DNA of 64,000 nt from the NCBI GenBank assembly GCA_010645155.1, contig CM021314.1:5610616-5674615 (forward strand). Reading direction: 5' to 3'. Every line of letters starts with the position of its first letter. Within the stretch, counting starts at the first letter, position 1. The notes beneath the pieces are model-generated. The model did no database searches, had not been told where the DNA came from, and saw only the letters and a program-made list of their open reading frames with translations. Positions 53,801 through 64,000 of the stretch are shown here, piece by piece. This stretch comes from Tigriopus japonicus. Lineage: Eukaryota > Arthropoda > Copepoda > Harpacticoida > Harpacticidae. The position numbers and the translations under genes are program-made.

Positions 53801-54207
53801 TCATTCGCAATATACTTTTAAAATTGTTTTTTTTTAAGACTGGAGATCAGGGGGCTGAAACAATCACTTGGCATCAATCGGACGATTATGAGTACGCCAT
53901 AATCGTAAAAGATTACTCCATGAAGCCTGAGATGCCGCTCATTAAAAGCGAGGCGAAAGTGACTTTATTTGGTCCCGGAGACAAAGTAATCTCATTGGAG
54001 GTTCCAAAAGACGAATCACGAATTGTCAGCAGGTAACCAAATCGATTCAAAAATTGACACATGTTGCTGGAATCAATTTGAGGTTCCCCAATTAGATACT
54101 GGATCGTCGGATGTTTAAGTGGGGCCAGAGGGATTCGATCGTTCAGACAAATCAATAGACTGACAAGAGAGGATCCTCAAAGAGACCCTCATGTTTGCAT
54201 GTCGTGA
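50834..54207 (+). CDS. Secreted thrombospondin type-1 repeat protein, one exon split by a transposon
   Basis: Exons: 50834-about 50885 (signal peptide MFRQVVCLVLLLRMVFS), 50957-51097, 51158-51331, 51393-51545, 51602-52616 (interrupted), 52678-52848, 52921-53192, 53258-53416, 53839-54032, 54096-54207. Without the insertion they make about 586 residues. TSP1 repeats: EWGQWSDFSECSEPC; WGEWGEWSPCHLTCG; NWQPWTNFGPCSRSC; LGQWSEFGRCSQSCG; QWSEWSMMTQCSVSCG. All TSR exons are phase 1-1. Next comes a carboxypeptidase-regulatory-like beta domain (GMAGAQVSYQIGDT, TDSNGDISLSGVQLG), then a segment with NWGPYPVDLDIRV and a terminal part with RYWIVGCLSG. The layout recalls CILP-like matrix proteins, but I cannot assign an orthologue. 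The exon 1/2 junction is approximate. The 674-bp element and one 8-bp duplicate (51901-52582) break exon 5 after the first part of its second TSR. Confidence 0.8.
51901..52590. mobile_element. 674-bp TIR element (MITE) with 8-bp target duplication, inside a coding exon
   Basis: The element is 51909-52582, flanked by identical direct repeats GTCAGACC (51901-51908 and 52583-52590). Its ends begin TAAAGGCTTTATATACAAAG. The terminal inverted repeats are identical for about 115 bp (51909-52023 against 52468-52582), and weaker pairing extends to about 155 bp. The interior has no transposase-like frame, so the element is non-autonomous. An 8-bp duplication fits hAT- or P-type cut-and-paste families; the tip is not the usual hAT CAG. 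Perfect duplications and near-perfect repeats suggest recent insertion. Confidence 0.9.
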
Positions 54208-54222
54208 AATTCAAGAATTTGA

Positions 54223-54228
54223 AATAAA
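54223..54228 (+). terminator. Polyadenylation signal of the TSR gene
   Basis: AATAAA lies 16 bp after the TGA stop. Confidence 0.7.
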
Positions 54229-55475
54229 CATATTCATTTTGAAACCCACTTATTGTTATGACTTATCAGTGTATCATTTATTGGATTTTCTGTCGAGTGG
54301 TGCATTGCAGAGCCTTCCAAAGTTCGATCAATAAGAAGGCCGAGAAGACGTCTACGAGGCCATTAGTTTTCATGATTATGTGCCAAGTTCTCTCATCCGG
54401 AAAGCCCATGATCATCAAAGATCAGGTTGAGATCCAGGGCAATGTCTCTGATTCCAAGAAAGTCACTCGACCCACTTCCATCCTCTTGAACCAACTCATA
54501 CCGCGTCGAATGGGAAAATTTGCCTTTCCTGGAAATACTAGGCAGATGTACGTATTGTGGGCGCATCCAAGTCATATTTGGCCGTAGTCTTGGACATGCT
54601 GATAGAAAGTATTGGAAGGAATAGAGAACAACGCAAGCTTAAGGAACTTTGCCTTTCATTACCACAACACTGGCAAAATTTTAGTAAAAAAGGGTATGCG
54701 CGGGATAGGGTATTTGGTCAATTTATATTTTCCGCAGTCAATCTTAAAATTTCTAATGATATTAAATGAAGGCTTTTTGCATTTTTCAAACAAAAAAAAG
54801 ACCAAAAATATCTTTTTTTTGAGATTTAAGACCACCTTAAAAATGGCAAATATTCTCGACGTTAACTGCCATTTTGTTTATTTATTGTTCATTAAAAACC
54901 CACTCACGCATCAAGTTGATGGAAAGAGTTTTGGTTAAAAGAATGGCGTGCATTGAGTAAGAAGTTTAAAACTAATTTCGAACAAAGTTCAAAATGTTTT
55001 TGGCTTTGTGTAACACAAAAGCTCCAATGGACAACAAAAAAAATATTACCACAAACCTTCTATATAAAGACGAATTTGCCATGATTTAATCATCAAAAAT
55101 TTAAATGCACGCATTTAACTACATCGAGGCAAGAAAAATTGAAAATATTGTGTACAAGAAAAATTTTCCTTTAACTTCGAAAATACGTGGACCCCAAAAA
55201 GTCCAAGTTAAACAATCTTTGGAAACATGAAAAAGAAGGAAATGGTGCAGAAGCGTACTTACATCCATGGTTTGAGATATTTCTGTTAACATTTGAGACA
55301 AAAAGGTGAGCTCTGTGCCTTCCGAAGAATTATGTTCCCATTGATCCTTTTGGGGAATTCCCTTGACTTGCGATACTCACCCGAGTTGGTTCCAAGTTCC
55401 CCTTGTTCCTATGGGCTCCAGGGAAAGTTTTTCGAGATCCAATAACACGGAGTTGAGCCCAGTCTTCCAACCTAA
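54229..55475. other. Intergenic stretch between convergent TSR and protease genes
   Basis: It is AT-rich in the right half with several A and T runs. A plus-strand frame at 54320-54590 (for example KPMIIKDQVEIQGN) has protein-like composition but no start, family or splice partner I can support. Nothing else is recognised. Confidence 0.4.
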
Positions 55476-58400
55476 TTAACCACGAGCTATATTAATGCTT
55501 TCCAGCAACTTCTTTTGCATGCATTTGATTTCACCTTCAGTGCCAGTTAAGCAAAACTTTGTGGATTTTTCTGCATCTTTAATATTGTCTCTGATCCAAT
55601 CCAAGTAGTATTGGACTTTGGCAAAAATGGCTGGTTTATTGTAATAACCGCAACCTTCGCCTCGTCTAGGATTAAACGCAATAGCAATGACTAATCTTGA
55701 TGGAAAAGACATGTAATCCTAATTGATTCATCGTACCTAGTCACTCCGAGAAGGTAAGACTTGGTTGGACCTTTCAGATCTTCCGCAGTTTCGTAATTGT
55801 CGTAGTGAAAAAACTTCACGAATCTTGTTCCATTTTCATGGATCACAGCTTCTAAGTCCGTTTCGTTGTATTCTAAGTCAGGCCAATTGATCCACAAAGG
55901 TCCACCAGAATCACCCTAGAACAAAAGTAAGCAGTTTTTGCCTCGCTTTGCTTTGATACCTTGCTTGAACTTGGTGGGCACGTTTGTATATTACCTCACA
56001 AATGTATCTGGATTTGTGAAAAGCTGAATTGAAAAGATTGACGTCGAATTGATTTCAGTTCGTGTTCAAGAGGAGAACTAATCACATTTGTTGAGAACAT
56101 TATGATTGAAAGCAAAGTGAAATCAATTCGAAAGTTTACATCCGGTGTATTTTAGATCCAAGTTGTCAAGACGGTAAGGAACTTGTGAAATTGTTCTATT
56201 GGCATTGATCTGAAAAGTAAGGTTTTAATGGGCCAATTGATATTCGTTTTTCAAAATTAGTGCGTACCTTGAAACGTCGTTGATCCTCTACATTCACATA
56301 TGAGGAGCAAAATTCTGTGGTCAAATTGATGGAATTCTTGGATGGGGACAAAAGTTTCAGTTTTAATGAGTTTTATTGGAAAACGTAACTGTACCCTATT
56401 CATTTGGAGGAAGAATCGAAGATCAGGAATTTCAGCCTAAATTTTCCGTGATATGACAATTTCTTTATGGAAATGGAATGACCAATGCTATGTTGTACTT
56501 TGCGTGTTTGTATGTTTCTAAGAGAACATGATTGTTAACAATCATAAATGAATATGTTTTTGTTGAAATTTAGTGACTGGAAGAAAGCTCACTTGACCGA
56601 ATTTTGGTCTTGCCAACCGAAACCAGGAACAAAACCGTAAAAAATGACATTTTGAATTTTGTCCTTATAAAACCTTCAAAGTTCATCTTTTTTTTTTTTT
56701 TAGCTGCAGACACATTCTGTCCCTGACGTGTAAAATAACCTTTTGGATCAATAATTTTGCATACATTTACAAAAAAAATACGATCAAATTTCCAAATTTT
56801 TAGCTTGGTCTACGTTTGAGACATTTTTAGGTACTTAAAACGGATTTGAGTTGGCCTGCAGCATATTTTGAAAGAGTAACTAACTTTAGCTCAGCTCAAA
56901 ACGTTAAGTCAAACGTGTTTCAACAAAACTCAATTATCCCTGAAGAAGTTGTGTGCAGTCTCTATCAGAGAGATACATGTTGGGTCCATCCTCATAGTTC
57001 GGCATCAGAGCTAAAGTTTCACTTCTGTCAGAGCAATTCCATTGACAAAAACCCCAATTCTTATTCGGTTCAGCGACTGCCATTTCAGCCTCCAAATCTC
57101 CCGAACTGGTTGCGCCACAATAATTGGGTTCCCCAGGATTAGCAGTCTGGTTACAAGTGGCACACCATCCATATCTAGAGGAAAACATACTATGAAAAGA
57201 AAGTTAGGATTATTACATATCATGAAATTACTTTGAGTAAGAAACTGGATAGAATTGCAGGAGAAGGTAGTAAGTGTAGCATTGATTGGTACAGTTGTTG
57301 GCCTCATTTATGACTTGATAGCTTTGTGGCGACAGCCTGTAAAAAGATCAATCTGAAATGACATTCTTTCATTGTCAAGTGTTAAATATTGTTGGCTGGA
57401 ACGAACCAAGGGTTGTTGTGGTGAAGTAAGCCTTGCAAAGTTCCATTGTTGGTAGCCGTCCAAACGCTCTCAAATTCCCGACATTGACGTTGGTAATAAT
57501 TTGGCGGAAATAACTCCGTGATGGGAACGCAACCATGAAACAATTTGTCTCTCATTTTACACTGAAGATGAGATTCCTCCGGCAGCTACCACAAAATACA
57601 TTATTTTTCAATGATACAAGTGTATCTTTGAATCATGTAATCCCGGTAAATACCTTGACTTTGAATGGGAATTTGCAGTACTGAAACGGCGCAGGTCCAT
57701 TTCGCGTAGTTTTACACGTCTGTTTGTCTTCATTCGAAATGCCGTAACCACCGGTATGAACATAAGTTAGCGCCAAAACAGACCCAGGCTAAGAAAAAAA
57801 GGTCTACAAATTCGTATTTTGGACCCCAGCTCGTGTTCAATTACCCCATAAGTTAGGTTTCCCAAGGGTTTGCTTCCATTCCCAATGCGTTCCAAGATCT
57901 CTGGCGTTGGAAGATGAATGGGCTGAATTTTGGGCGCCTGGCAAACTGGTCTTGACAACTTCAAGATGCAGATATCGTGGAGGTCGAAAGGACCTCCTTT
58001 TTGGTACAATGGATGAAGGAGAACACTCGACACCTTATAATTGGCATCCAAAATGTTGGGAAAGGCCTTGTACCTGAATTCTATTCAAATGTAGGAGGGT
58101 AAAAATATTGGCTTTAAAACATTAAAAGAGTGTGTTTTATGCACGGATGACTCAACCTAGTGGTTCATGGTTCCATGGTATAAAGGTCAAGATGGACTAT
58201 CCTTCAGAATTGTAAGCTTTGCTTTGAAGAACATTACAATTTGTGTAATGTATACCTAGATAGTGTTTCTTGATATCCTAGACCCAAGTATGTGTTTTCT
58301 CAGCATTTGCTCGGTTTTATAACTTATCAGTTAAATTTCGCTTTGACCAAAAAAACCAAAAATAAAGAACACAAATATGGAACAAGGAAAGGATATTTAT

Positions 58401-59534
58401 TTCAATCTTTACTTCTATTTTAGTCGTCTCCGTAAATCAATGCCTTCCCTTCTAAAACTAATGTAGAGATGAAAGGATTGTTACGAAAAGTCATCTTGAA
58501 GAGACATCAAATTGTGCTTTGACGATCATTCATAGTTGATTCAATTGCTTAAAATCCTTGTTACGATGTGATTATAAAAAGGTTTTGAGCACATTTTTCT
58601 ACTTCATGAATATCCTTTCAAAGCCTTTTGATGAAAGATGAATCTCAAATTAAAGATTTCCGATCATTGAAAGGTCGACTGACTAGATTTGTTCAAAAAA
58701 GGCAAAGTTGGGGAAAAATCTCTAAAGAGCCCGTTGGAACGACGTAATCGTTTTATCTTGAGTAGGAAGGCATTCCAGTTAAATGGAACAAGAGCCTTTG
58801 TTTCTCAGTGTACGGTATGCATCTTCAAAGTTCTTCCCGCCTTTCAATCATAACCGAGACTCAGAAATGATGGATCTGCTCAAACTTGTCTTACCCAAGT
58901 CGTTACTAGATAAGCCCACCCATAGAGCGATGTACTTGGAGGGATCATATTGTATTTCAAATGGACCCAAAGGTCCGCTTCTGGCACAATCCTTCTTGAA
59001 AACGCACACACAATGAGCAGCACTGAATGAATGAAAAGAGCATCATCAAGCCAACAAGCACAGAGGGTGGTGAGATCATTTGATTGCCTTGATCTCATAA
59101 AAGTGTTTATTCATAGTCACCTCAAAACATGTTGTGAACTAACCAAGGATCCAGAACAAAAACTTCGTTCCAGGGATTCGGCTTCATGAACGGACAGTTC
59201 CGAAGTATCTCTTTGGAACTTTTCGTAGTAAACAACGAATGGTTTAACAAAAGACTTTCTGAAATAGATTTTCTCAACCGAAGCCTCTGGAAGTGTGCTT
59301 CTTTTCACTTGTTCTGAAAGGTTGATGATTCTTATCAAACATCTTATTTTTGTACACTGTGGTCGGGTTAATGACAGTCTTACGTTTCTCCGAAATCGGG
59401 CTATTCTCGTCACAATGTCGCTCCTTTACCGAGCACATTTCCCAATAAGGGTCAGTTTTAGGGTCTGCCACACCCACACTTTGGCACTTTTGAATCAAAA
59501 AATAATACACTGTGGCTAAAATGAATCCTGACAT
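55476..59534 (-). CDS. Secreted S1-family serine protease with FNII-like insertion
   Basis: Exons, in order of translation: 59534-59384 (ATG, hydrophobic leader), 59313-59121, 59022-58895, 58080-57845, 57788-57654, 57585-57407, 57336-57232, 57174 to about 56960, 56436-56395, 56336-56268, 56209-56140, 56023-55995, 55915-55737, 55695-55476. The catalytic triad is complete: His in LSAAHC (59022 exon), Asp in HDICILKL (58080 exon) and Ser in GDSGGPLW (55915 exon), followed by GEGCGYYNKPAIFAKV and YYLDWI as in trypsin C-termini. The 57788-57174 exons add a Cys-rich segment with CKFPFKVK, YGWCATC and NWGFC, resembling a fibronectin type II domain with internal insertions, between Asp and Ser. A canonical IVGG activation site is absent. 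All joints fit in phase except 57174-exon to 56436-exon, where no in-phase GT donor was found; the 41-bp last intron is also tentative. Confidence 0.8.
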
Positions 59535-59618
59535 TTTCACTGACCTACTAGCGATGACAGCACGAAAAAACTTTACGATGTCAAGGCAAATCAGTTTCCG
59601 ATGATATGGTAACTTTTC

Positions 59619-59624
59619 TTTATT
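59619..59624 (-). terminator. Polyadenylation signal of SPTLC2
   Basis: Forward-strand TTTATT reads AATAAA on the minus strand, about 143 bp after the SPTLC2 stop and only 85 bp before the protease ATG. Confidence 0.55.
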
Positions 59625-59766
59625 GGTAAAATATTGTCAGTCAGTGGAGAAAAAAGAGGCAAGAGACAGAGAGCATGGATGGTAAAGAAAAATACTTCCA
59701 AAATAGGACCTAGGGTGGGCCCAGCCCGTCAGATCTGAGTCACCGGAAGAGGAAGTCACTTTTTTT

Positions 59767-61413
59767 TCAAATCCGAACTCCGTATTCTATGACTTCATTG
59801 CGGTCTCTTGGGATCTGCGAATATCTCAGGGTCATCTCATCGGCTACTTTGTCCATGGCATCCAAGGCGTGGTCCAACATTTCCTTGGTATGACTGGAAG
59901 ACATGCAAAATCGGGCTCGTTCCTTGGTCATGGGCACAGCCGGGAATCCCACGGTCACGGTGGCCACACCGTATTTCTTCATTCCCACCACAAAGGACAA
60001 GATCTTGGCCGGCATAATGAGAAGAATGGGGATCACCGGACTGTCGTCGTCGCCATAAACAATGATGCCCATCTGCTTGAGACGCTTGCGGAAGTACCTC
60101 GAATTGTCGGCCAAACGTTGGATCCGACTTAAACCGGCGCATTCCTTATTCATGATCTGATGCATGGACGCGATCACTTGGGCGGCAACTGCCGGGGAAA
60201 TGGAAGTGGCATAGCAAAAGGCCTGAGAATGGACCCTCAAATAGTCGATGAGGACTTTGGTCCCGGCGATATAGCCACCAGCGGAACCGAAACTCTTGGT
60301 AAACGTACCCATCATGATGTCGATATCTTTGGGGTTGAGTCCGAAGTAGTCGACCACACCTCGACCATTCGGTCCCATGGCACCGACGGAATGCGCTTCG
60401 TCAAGGTACAAATAGGCACCGTATTTCTTCTTCAGAGCCACAATCTCTGGCAGTCGGGCAATGGTACCCTCCATGGAATAAACACCTTCGACACAAATCA
60501 TAATCTTGCTCCAGGGACGTCTGGTTCTTGGGTGTCCCTTGATGATGGCTTGACGCAACAACTTCTCAAGATGTTCCACGTTGCCGTGTTTGAAGACCAT
60601 AACCGTGGCACCGGAAAGACGCATACCCAAAATCAAGGACGCATGGTTGAGCTCGTCACTCAGGATGAGACAACCTTTGCTGACCAGACACGGGATATTC
60701 AGAGAATTGGTGGCAAAGCCCATTCCAGTGGTGATGGACGCCTCAGCACCGATGAATTCGGCCACAGTCTGTTCCAATTCTTTATGGATAGCAAGATTTC
60801 CCATCTCTTGCCTGGAACTGCTTGGTGCAACTCCGCCAGTTTCCAGGGCGTGAATAGCGGCATCGGTGCAAGGGCCTTTGTCTTCGGCATAACCCAAATA
60901 ATTGTAACTGCCAAAGTTTAACAATTTGTAGGAACCTTCTTGGAGTTTCGAAGTCCAGAAGTGGTCATCCGATTTCCGGTTTCTGATGCTAGTATGGGCA
61001 CCCGGTGTGCTGCAAATGGGTTGACCCACCACGGGTTTGAAACGTCGGAAGATGTTTCTTGTGTAGAAGCCTTCGAAACTGGAATACAAGGGCGGATATC
61101 CGTCACGATTGTATTCTCGGCCGTATTGCGAGTTGATGGGACCGATACCCCATATTAATTCTCGAAGGTAACCGGTGACGACCAAGAAAATATAAGAGAT
61201 GTAGGCCATGATGGCCCATTTCAGTGGCACATTTTCCATTTTCTCCTGATCCAAAGCATCCCTTTTCTTCGAGGTGGTCTTGAGGAGTTTCTTGGTCTGT
61301 TTCTTAGCCATATCGTTCAGGGGTTTCATCCCGATTGTGACCTTCTTCATGATGGCCTCGGTGTCCATCTTGATATCGGAGAGCTGATCTAAAGCTTTTG
61401 TGATGTCACCCAT
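59767..61413 (-). CDS. SPTLC2: Serine palmitoyltransferase, long-chain base subunit 2
   Basis: This PLP-dependent alpha-oxoamine synthase condenses L-serine with palmitoyl-CoA to 3-ketodihydrosphingosine, the first step of sphingolipid synthesis. It works in the ER membrane as a heterodimer with SPTLC1. The coding region is uninterrupted and gives 548 residues, close to human SPTLC2 (562). A membrane segment lies about 65-84 (KWAIMAYISYIFLVVTGYL). The catalytic core includes NFGSYNYLG, the LYLDEAHSVGAMG loop, and the PLP-binding lysine K373 in GTFTKSFGSAGGYIAG. I chose the ATG at 61413 (MGDITKALDQ) because an acceptor (TTGTTCCAG) ends just upstream and the open frame beyond it lies in the intron. 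A probable 5' UTR exon ends at a GTGAGA donor near 61635. The downstream protease starts on the same strand 232 bp after the stop. Confidence 0.96.
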   Translation of the reverse strand: MGDITKALDQLSDIKMDTEAIMKKVTIGMKPLNDMAKKQTKKLLKTTSKKRDALDQEKMENVPLKWAIMAYISYIFLVVTGYLRELIWGIGPINSQYGREYNRDGYPPLYSSFEGFYTRNIFRRFKPVVGQPICSTPGAHTSIRNRKSDDHFWTSKLQEGSYKLLNFGSYNYLGYAEDKGPCTDAAIHALETGGVAPSSSRQEMGNLAIHKELEQTVAEFIGAEASITTGMGFATNSLNIPCLVSKGCLILSDELNHASLILGMRLSGATVMVFKHGNVEHLEKLLRQAIIKGHPRTRRPWSKIMICVEGVYSMEGTIARLPEIVALKKKYGAYLYLDEAHSVGAMGPNGRGVVDYFGLNPKDIDIMMGTFTKSFGSAGGYIAGTKVLIDYLRVHSQAFCYATSISPAVAAQVIASMHQIMNKECAGLSRIQRLADNSRYFRKRLKQMGIIVYGDDDSPVIPILLIMPAKILSFVVGMKKYGVATVTVGFPAVPMTKERARFCMSSSHTKEMLDHALDAMDKVADEMTLRYSQIPRDRNEVIEYGVRI

Positions 61414-62099
61414 GTTTGTTCCTGGAACAAGATTAACCAATATCATGTGATTAGATCCATCGTATGATGACCTTCTTGACCTTCCGATCTCAATAACCGG
61501 TTTCACTCCATCGTTTCATAATAACGGCTGGGGTGTGAACTCATGAATGGATCCAACAAACTAGCTCGCAGAAACTTGCGAGAAAACACAATCATTATCT
61601 CGGAAGGAACTCAAAATAGAATATCCAATCTCACCTCTTTACGAATACACTCTGTCCCTGGAAATGCCTGCGAATCTTTTAGGCCAACCTTGGGTTCAAC
61701 ATGTGCTCAAAAGGTTTCTAATGAAGAGGGATGAGATCCAAATGCAAGAGTGAAGACGAGATGGATGGAAGGATGAATGAATGTGTGGACCTCTTCCCTC
61801 GACAAGTCCTAAAAGATTGAAGACAGGATTTAAAACTTTATTGAACCAGCTTTTTGACACGAGCATTCCCAAAATTCTGGTCCAACACAATGATCTTCTG
61901 TTGCTTCAAGCCTGTCACTAGAATATCGTTTAAACCCACACGAGGATCCAGTGTGATACTGTCCTCAACGGAAACAAGTGCTCCTCGTTACTCGCCAACA
62001 ACAACATCATTGTGGATCGTTTCTGTCTCATATACAGAAGAAACAAGAAATCTCCAGTGCACGAGACCTCTTCTGGCTACAAAACTCGGCCATATCCCA

Positions 62100-62126
62100 T
62101 AACAACAATAACAATAACAACAACTC
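62100..62126. repeat. (AAC/AAT)n trinucleotide repeat
   Basis: The run is aacaacaataacaataacaa followed by caact. Confidence 0.8.
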
Positions 62127-62301
62127 CCTTGAGCGATGCTCCCGATCTTGTTCAGACACGCGTGATTATATAAGGAGTATTGAACTTGATGTTAAGACGC
62201 ACCTCCTTCCTATTTCAATCCTGGAAGTTGGCCAAGACACAAATAATATCCTGGGCCAAGGAAGGTTATGGAAGATGTCGAAATGTTCAAGAGAACCTGG
62301 G

Positions 62302-62321
62302 CCAACCAACCAACCAACCAC
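62302..62321. repeat. (CCAA)n microsatellite
   Basis: Five consecutive CCAA-type units. Confidence 0.75.
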
Positions 62322-63250
62322 CTACTACAACCAGACCACCAGAGAGGGTCGTTGGGTTGATATGCCGCTGCTCCGACGTTCACGCTGTTGGTGAGTGTTT
62401 CTCTGCCAAGAAATCGTTTCCAAAATCGAGACAGATGATTCTTTGAAGCGAGGGTGACCAGTTTTCCCCAGGTTTCCTACCACAAGCAGAACAGACATTT
62501 ATCCACCGGCCGGTTGGACCAGTCTAGACAGAAATCTTCTTTCAAATGAGCAAGTTTAGTCTCCCAAATAAATATCTACTATAAAGTACCTTTTGATTAA
62601 TTTTCAAGGTACCATAGGTGAGGATCCAAAGGAACTGTAAACGCTACACATGTTTAAATGAGTAAGTAAGAATTGATTTATCGTTTTAAAATATGAAGAG
62701 ACCGAAACGTCACACTATTTGCAATTCTTTATGCACTGTCAAAATATTTCCCGCCCTATGAAGCAAAACAGAACTCATGGTTACTGATTGGGTCAATGAA
62801 AATATGTCAACATCCATGACAAATTTTCGGCTAAAAATAATCAGCTAGAAATAATAACATTGGACTTAAGCTCAAGCCTAGACATAGACAATTGATCCTT
62901 GGCCTAGAAAAGCTTAGAGCTATAAAATAACGTCAAAATGACGGTGGAAAAGAAATTTACAATGAACTCTGAGAAACTTGTGCGCAAGTGTCATAAAATG
63001 AGAAAGCAGCAGAGTTTGGCATGTGCATGATTGAAAAAGTCGCTTCGTCGCATTTGGAATGTGTTTTCCACGACGATGCTTTTACTCAAATTAAGCAAAA
63101 GCCGCAAACGAGGAAAGGCATCGAATTCGTCAACACACCAAACAAATGTTCTTTGTTTCGGCAATTGAAATTAAAGATGAGAAATATTCACCATCATAAT
63201 ATCACGGCACAAAATAGGGTAAAAAATTAAGCTTTACTAGTAGCAATTAG

Positions 63251-63274
63251 AGACGCTCTATCAAGCGTCTCTAG
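63251..63274. repeat. Short perfect hairpin
   Basis: AGAGACGCT, a 6-base loop (CTATCA), then AGCGTCTCT: a 9-bp perfect stem. Flanking CTAGTAG words recur on both sides. The function is unknown. Confidence 0.6.
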
Positions 63275-63702
63275 TAGTAATATCCTAAAATAATATTCGT
63301 ATGCAAGTGTACTTTAATTTTGTAGTAACTATTTGCTTGAAATAATAGCCTGGTCGTAACTAGAGTCCAAAAACTTCTCTGAGTTTGCCTATTTTAAGTC
63401 AACATACTTAATTAACCACTCACGTATCCAAATAAATCTCAAATCTCTATTCAATGAAATGAACAAAATGATCCCTGTTTTGGGGTCCAATTTATGCTGA
63501 AACACCATTTTACCGAATCTTTTTGTCGCTGAATGTTCCCGTAAATGAACTTAAGCCCTCTTGTGAAAACTCATTTCAATCAACCGACGAATTTCTCTGC
63601 ATTCATAATCATGGCTGGATCATGAATAAAACTGTAAGAAAAAAATGTAAAACCCTCCATTTACATTTTTTGCTATGAACGCATTGTTTTAAGAATTTAG
63701 TA

Positions 63703-63952
63703 AGGAGGGATCGAAAATCTGGGTGAACACTTAAATTTTCCAACAGAAATCGATCTAAACGATTTATTTTCATTGTTCAATTTGTTGCCCGTTAATCTTC
63801 GCCGGGAATATGTAGTAGCTGATCCTCTAACAACATTTAAGGTAGGATTGGACAAATTTTTAAATACTATTCCTGACCAACCCACTATACAAGGGTTGTA
63901 TAGATCTGCCAACAGTAACTCATTGGTAGATCAAATTTCGTATAAACGGTAA
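63703..63952 (+). mobile_element. 3' end fragment of a non-LTR (LINE) retrotransposon reverse transcriptase ORF
   Basis: The open frame reads NDLFSLFNLLPVNLRREY, DPLTTFKVGLDKFLNTIPDQP and SANSNSLVDQ before a TAA at 63950-63952. Phrases of this type (a 'FNxLP..LR', then FK..LDxFL, then IPD) are typical of the extreme C-terminus of LINE polymerases. The frame is closed upstream at 63702, so only a truncated or degraded tail is present here. The identification rests on memory of family style. Confidence 0.55.
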
Positions 63953-64000
63953 TTACATAAACTATATTATTCATTAACTCTCTTTACAGGGAATCCCATT

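Larger units (their letters stand above)
61636..63701. other. Upstream region of SPTLC2, no recognised gene
   Basis: It should contain the SPTLC2 promoter and first exon. It also holds AAC- and CCAA-type simple repeats and a short hairpin near 63250. No coding exon is supported. Confidence 0.45.

Noticed and set aside
59808..60921. Several long frames on the plus strand opposite SPTLC2
   Set aside because: They are antisense shadows of a strongly conserved coding sequence.
1..64000. CRISPR array, bacterial operon or phage features
   Set aside because: The sequence is eukaryotic with spliced genes; no regularly spaced direct repeats were seen.

Overview
The window is nuclear DNA of a metazoan. 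Every recognisable gene is built of short exons with GT-AG introns, many of only 40-200 bp, with AATAAA signals after the stops. The families are animal ones: FGD-type RhoGEF, BAP18, a thrombospondin-repeat secreted protein, an S1 protease and serine palmitoyltransferase. Compact introns, a tRNA-derived SINE, a LINE 3' end and the protein style suggest an arthropod, possibly a crustacean such as a copepod. That last step is inference.

Layout. 1-14.5 kb: no recognisable gene, simple repeats and a few weak open segments. 14.5-47.9 kb (+): a very large FGD-family gene (RhoGEF + PH + FYVE + PH). It has a 2.4-kb 5' coding exon, a ~22.7-kb intron, a second probable set of 5' exons at 37.96-38.82 kb, and a compact 3' half (39.6-47.8 kb). 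The large intron contains, on the minus strand, a diverged ubiquitin-like ORF with a decayed upstream ubiquitin unit and a coiled-coil exon, plus a 219-bp-period duplication. 48.0-48.5 kb (-): single-exon BAP18, tail to tail with FGD. 48.5-50.8 kb: a long imperfect palindrome and a SINE. 50.8-54.2 kb (+): a secreted protein with five TSP1 repeats, one exon of which is split by a 674-bp terminal-inverted-repeat element with a perfect 8-bp target duplication. 55.5-59.5 kb (-): an S1-family serine protease with a cysteine-rich, fibronectin-II-like insertion between the catalytic Asp and Ser. 59.8-61.4 kb (-): serine palmitoyltransferase subunit 2 with an uninterrupted coding region, starting just upstream of the protease. 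61.6-64 kb: simple repeats, a short hairpin and a LINE 3' fragment.

The genes do not form a pathway. FGD activates Rho-family GTPases at membranes, BAP18 is a chromatin-complex subunit, SPTLC2 starts sphingolipid synthesis in the ER, and the TSR protein and protease are predicted to be secreted. Exon boundaries were set by hand from splice signals and reading phase. All FGD and TSR exons join in consistent phase; one junction of the protease does not.
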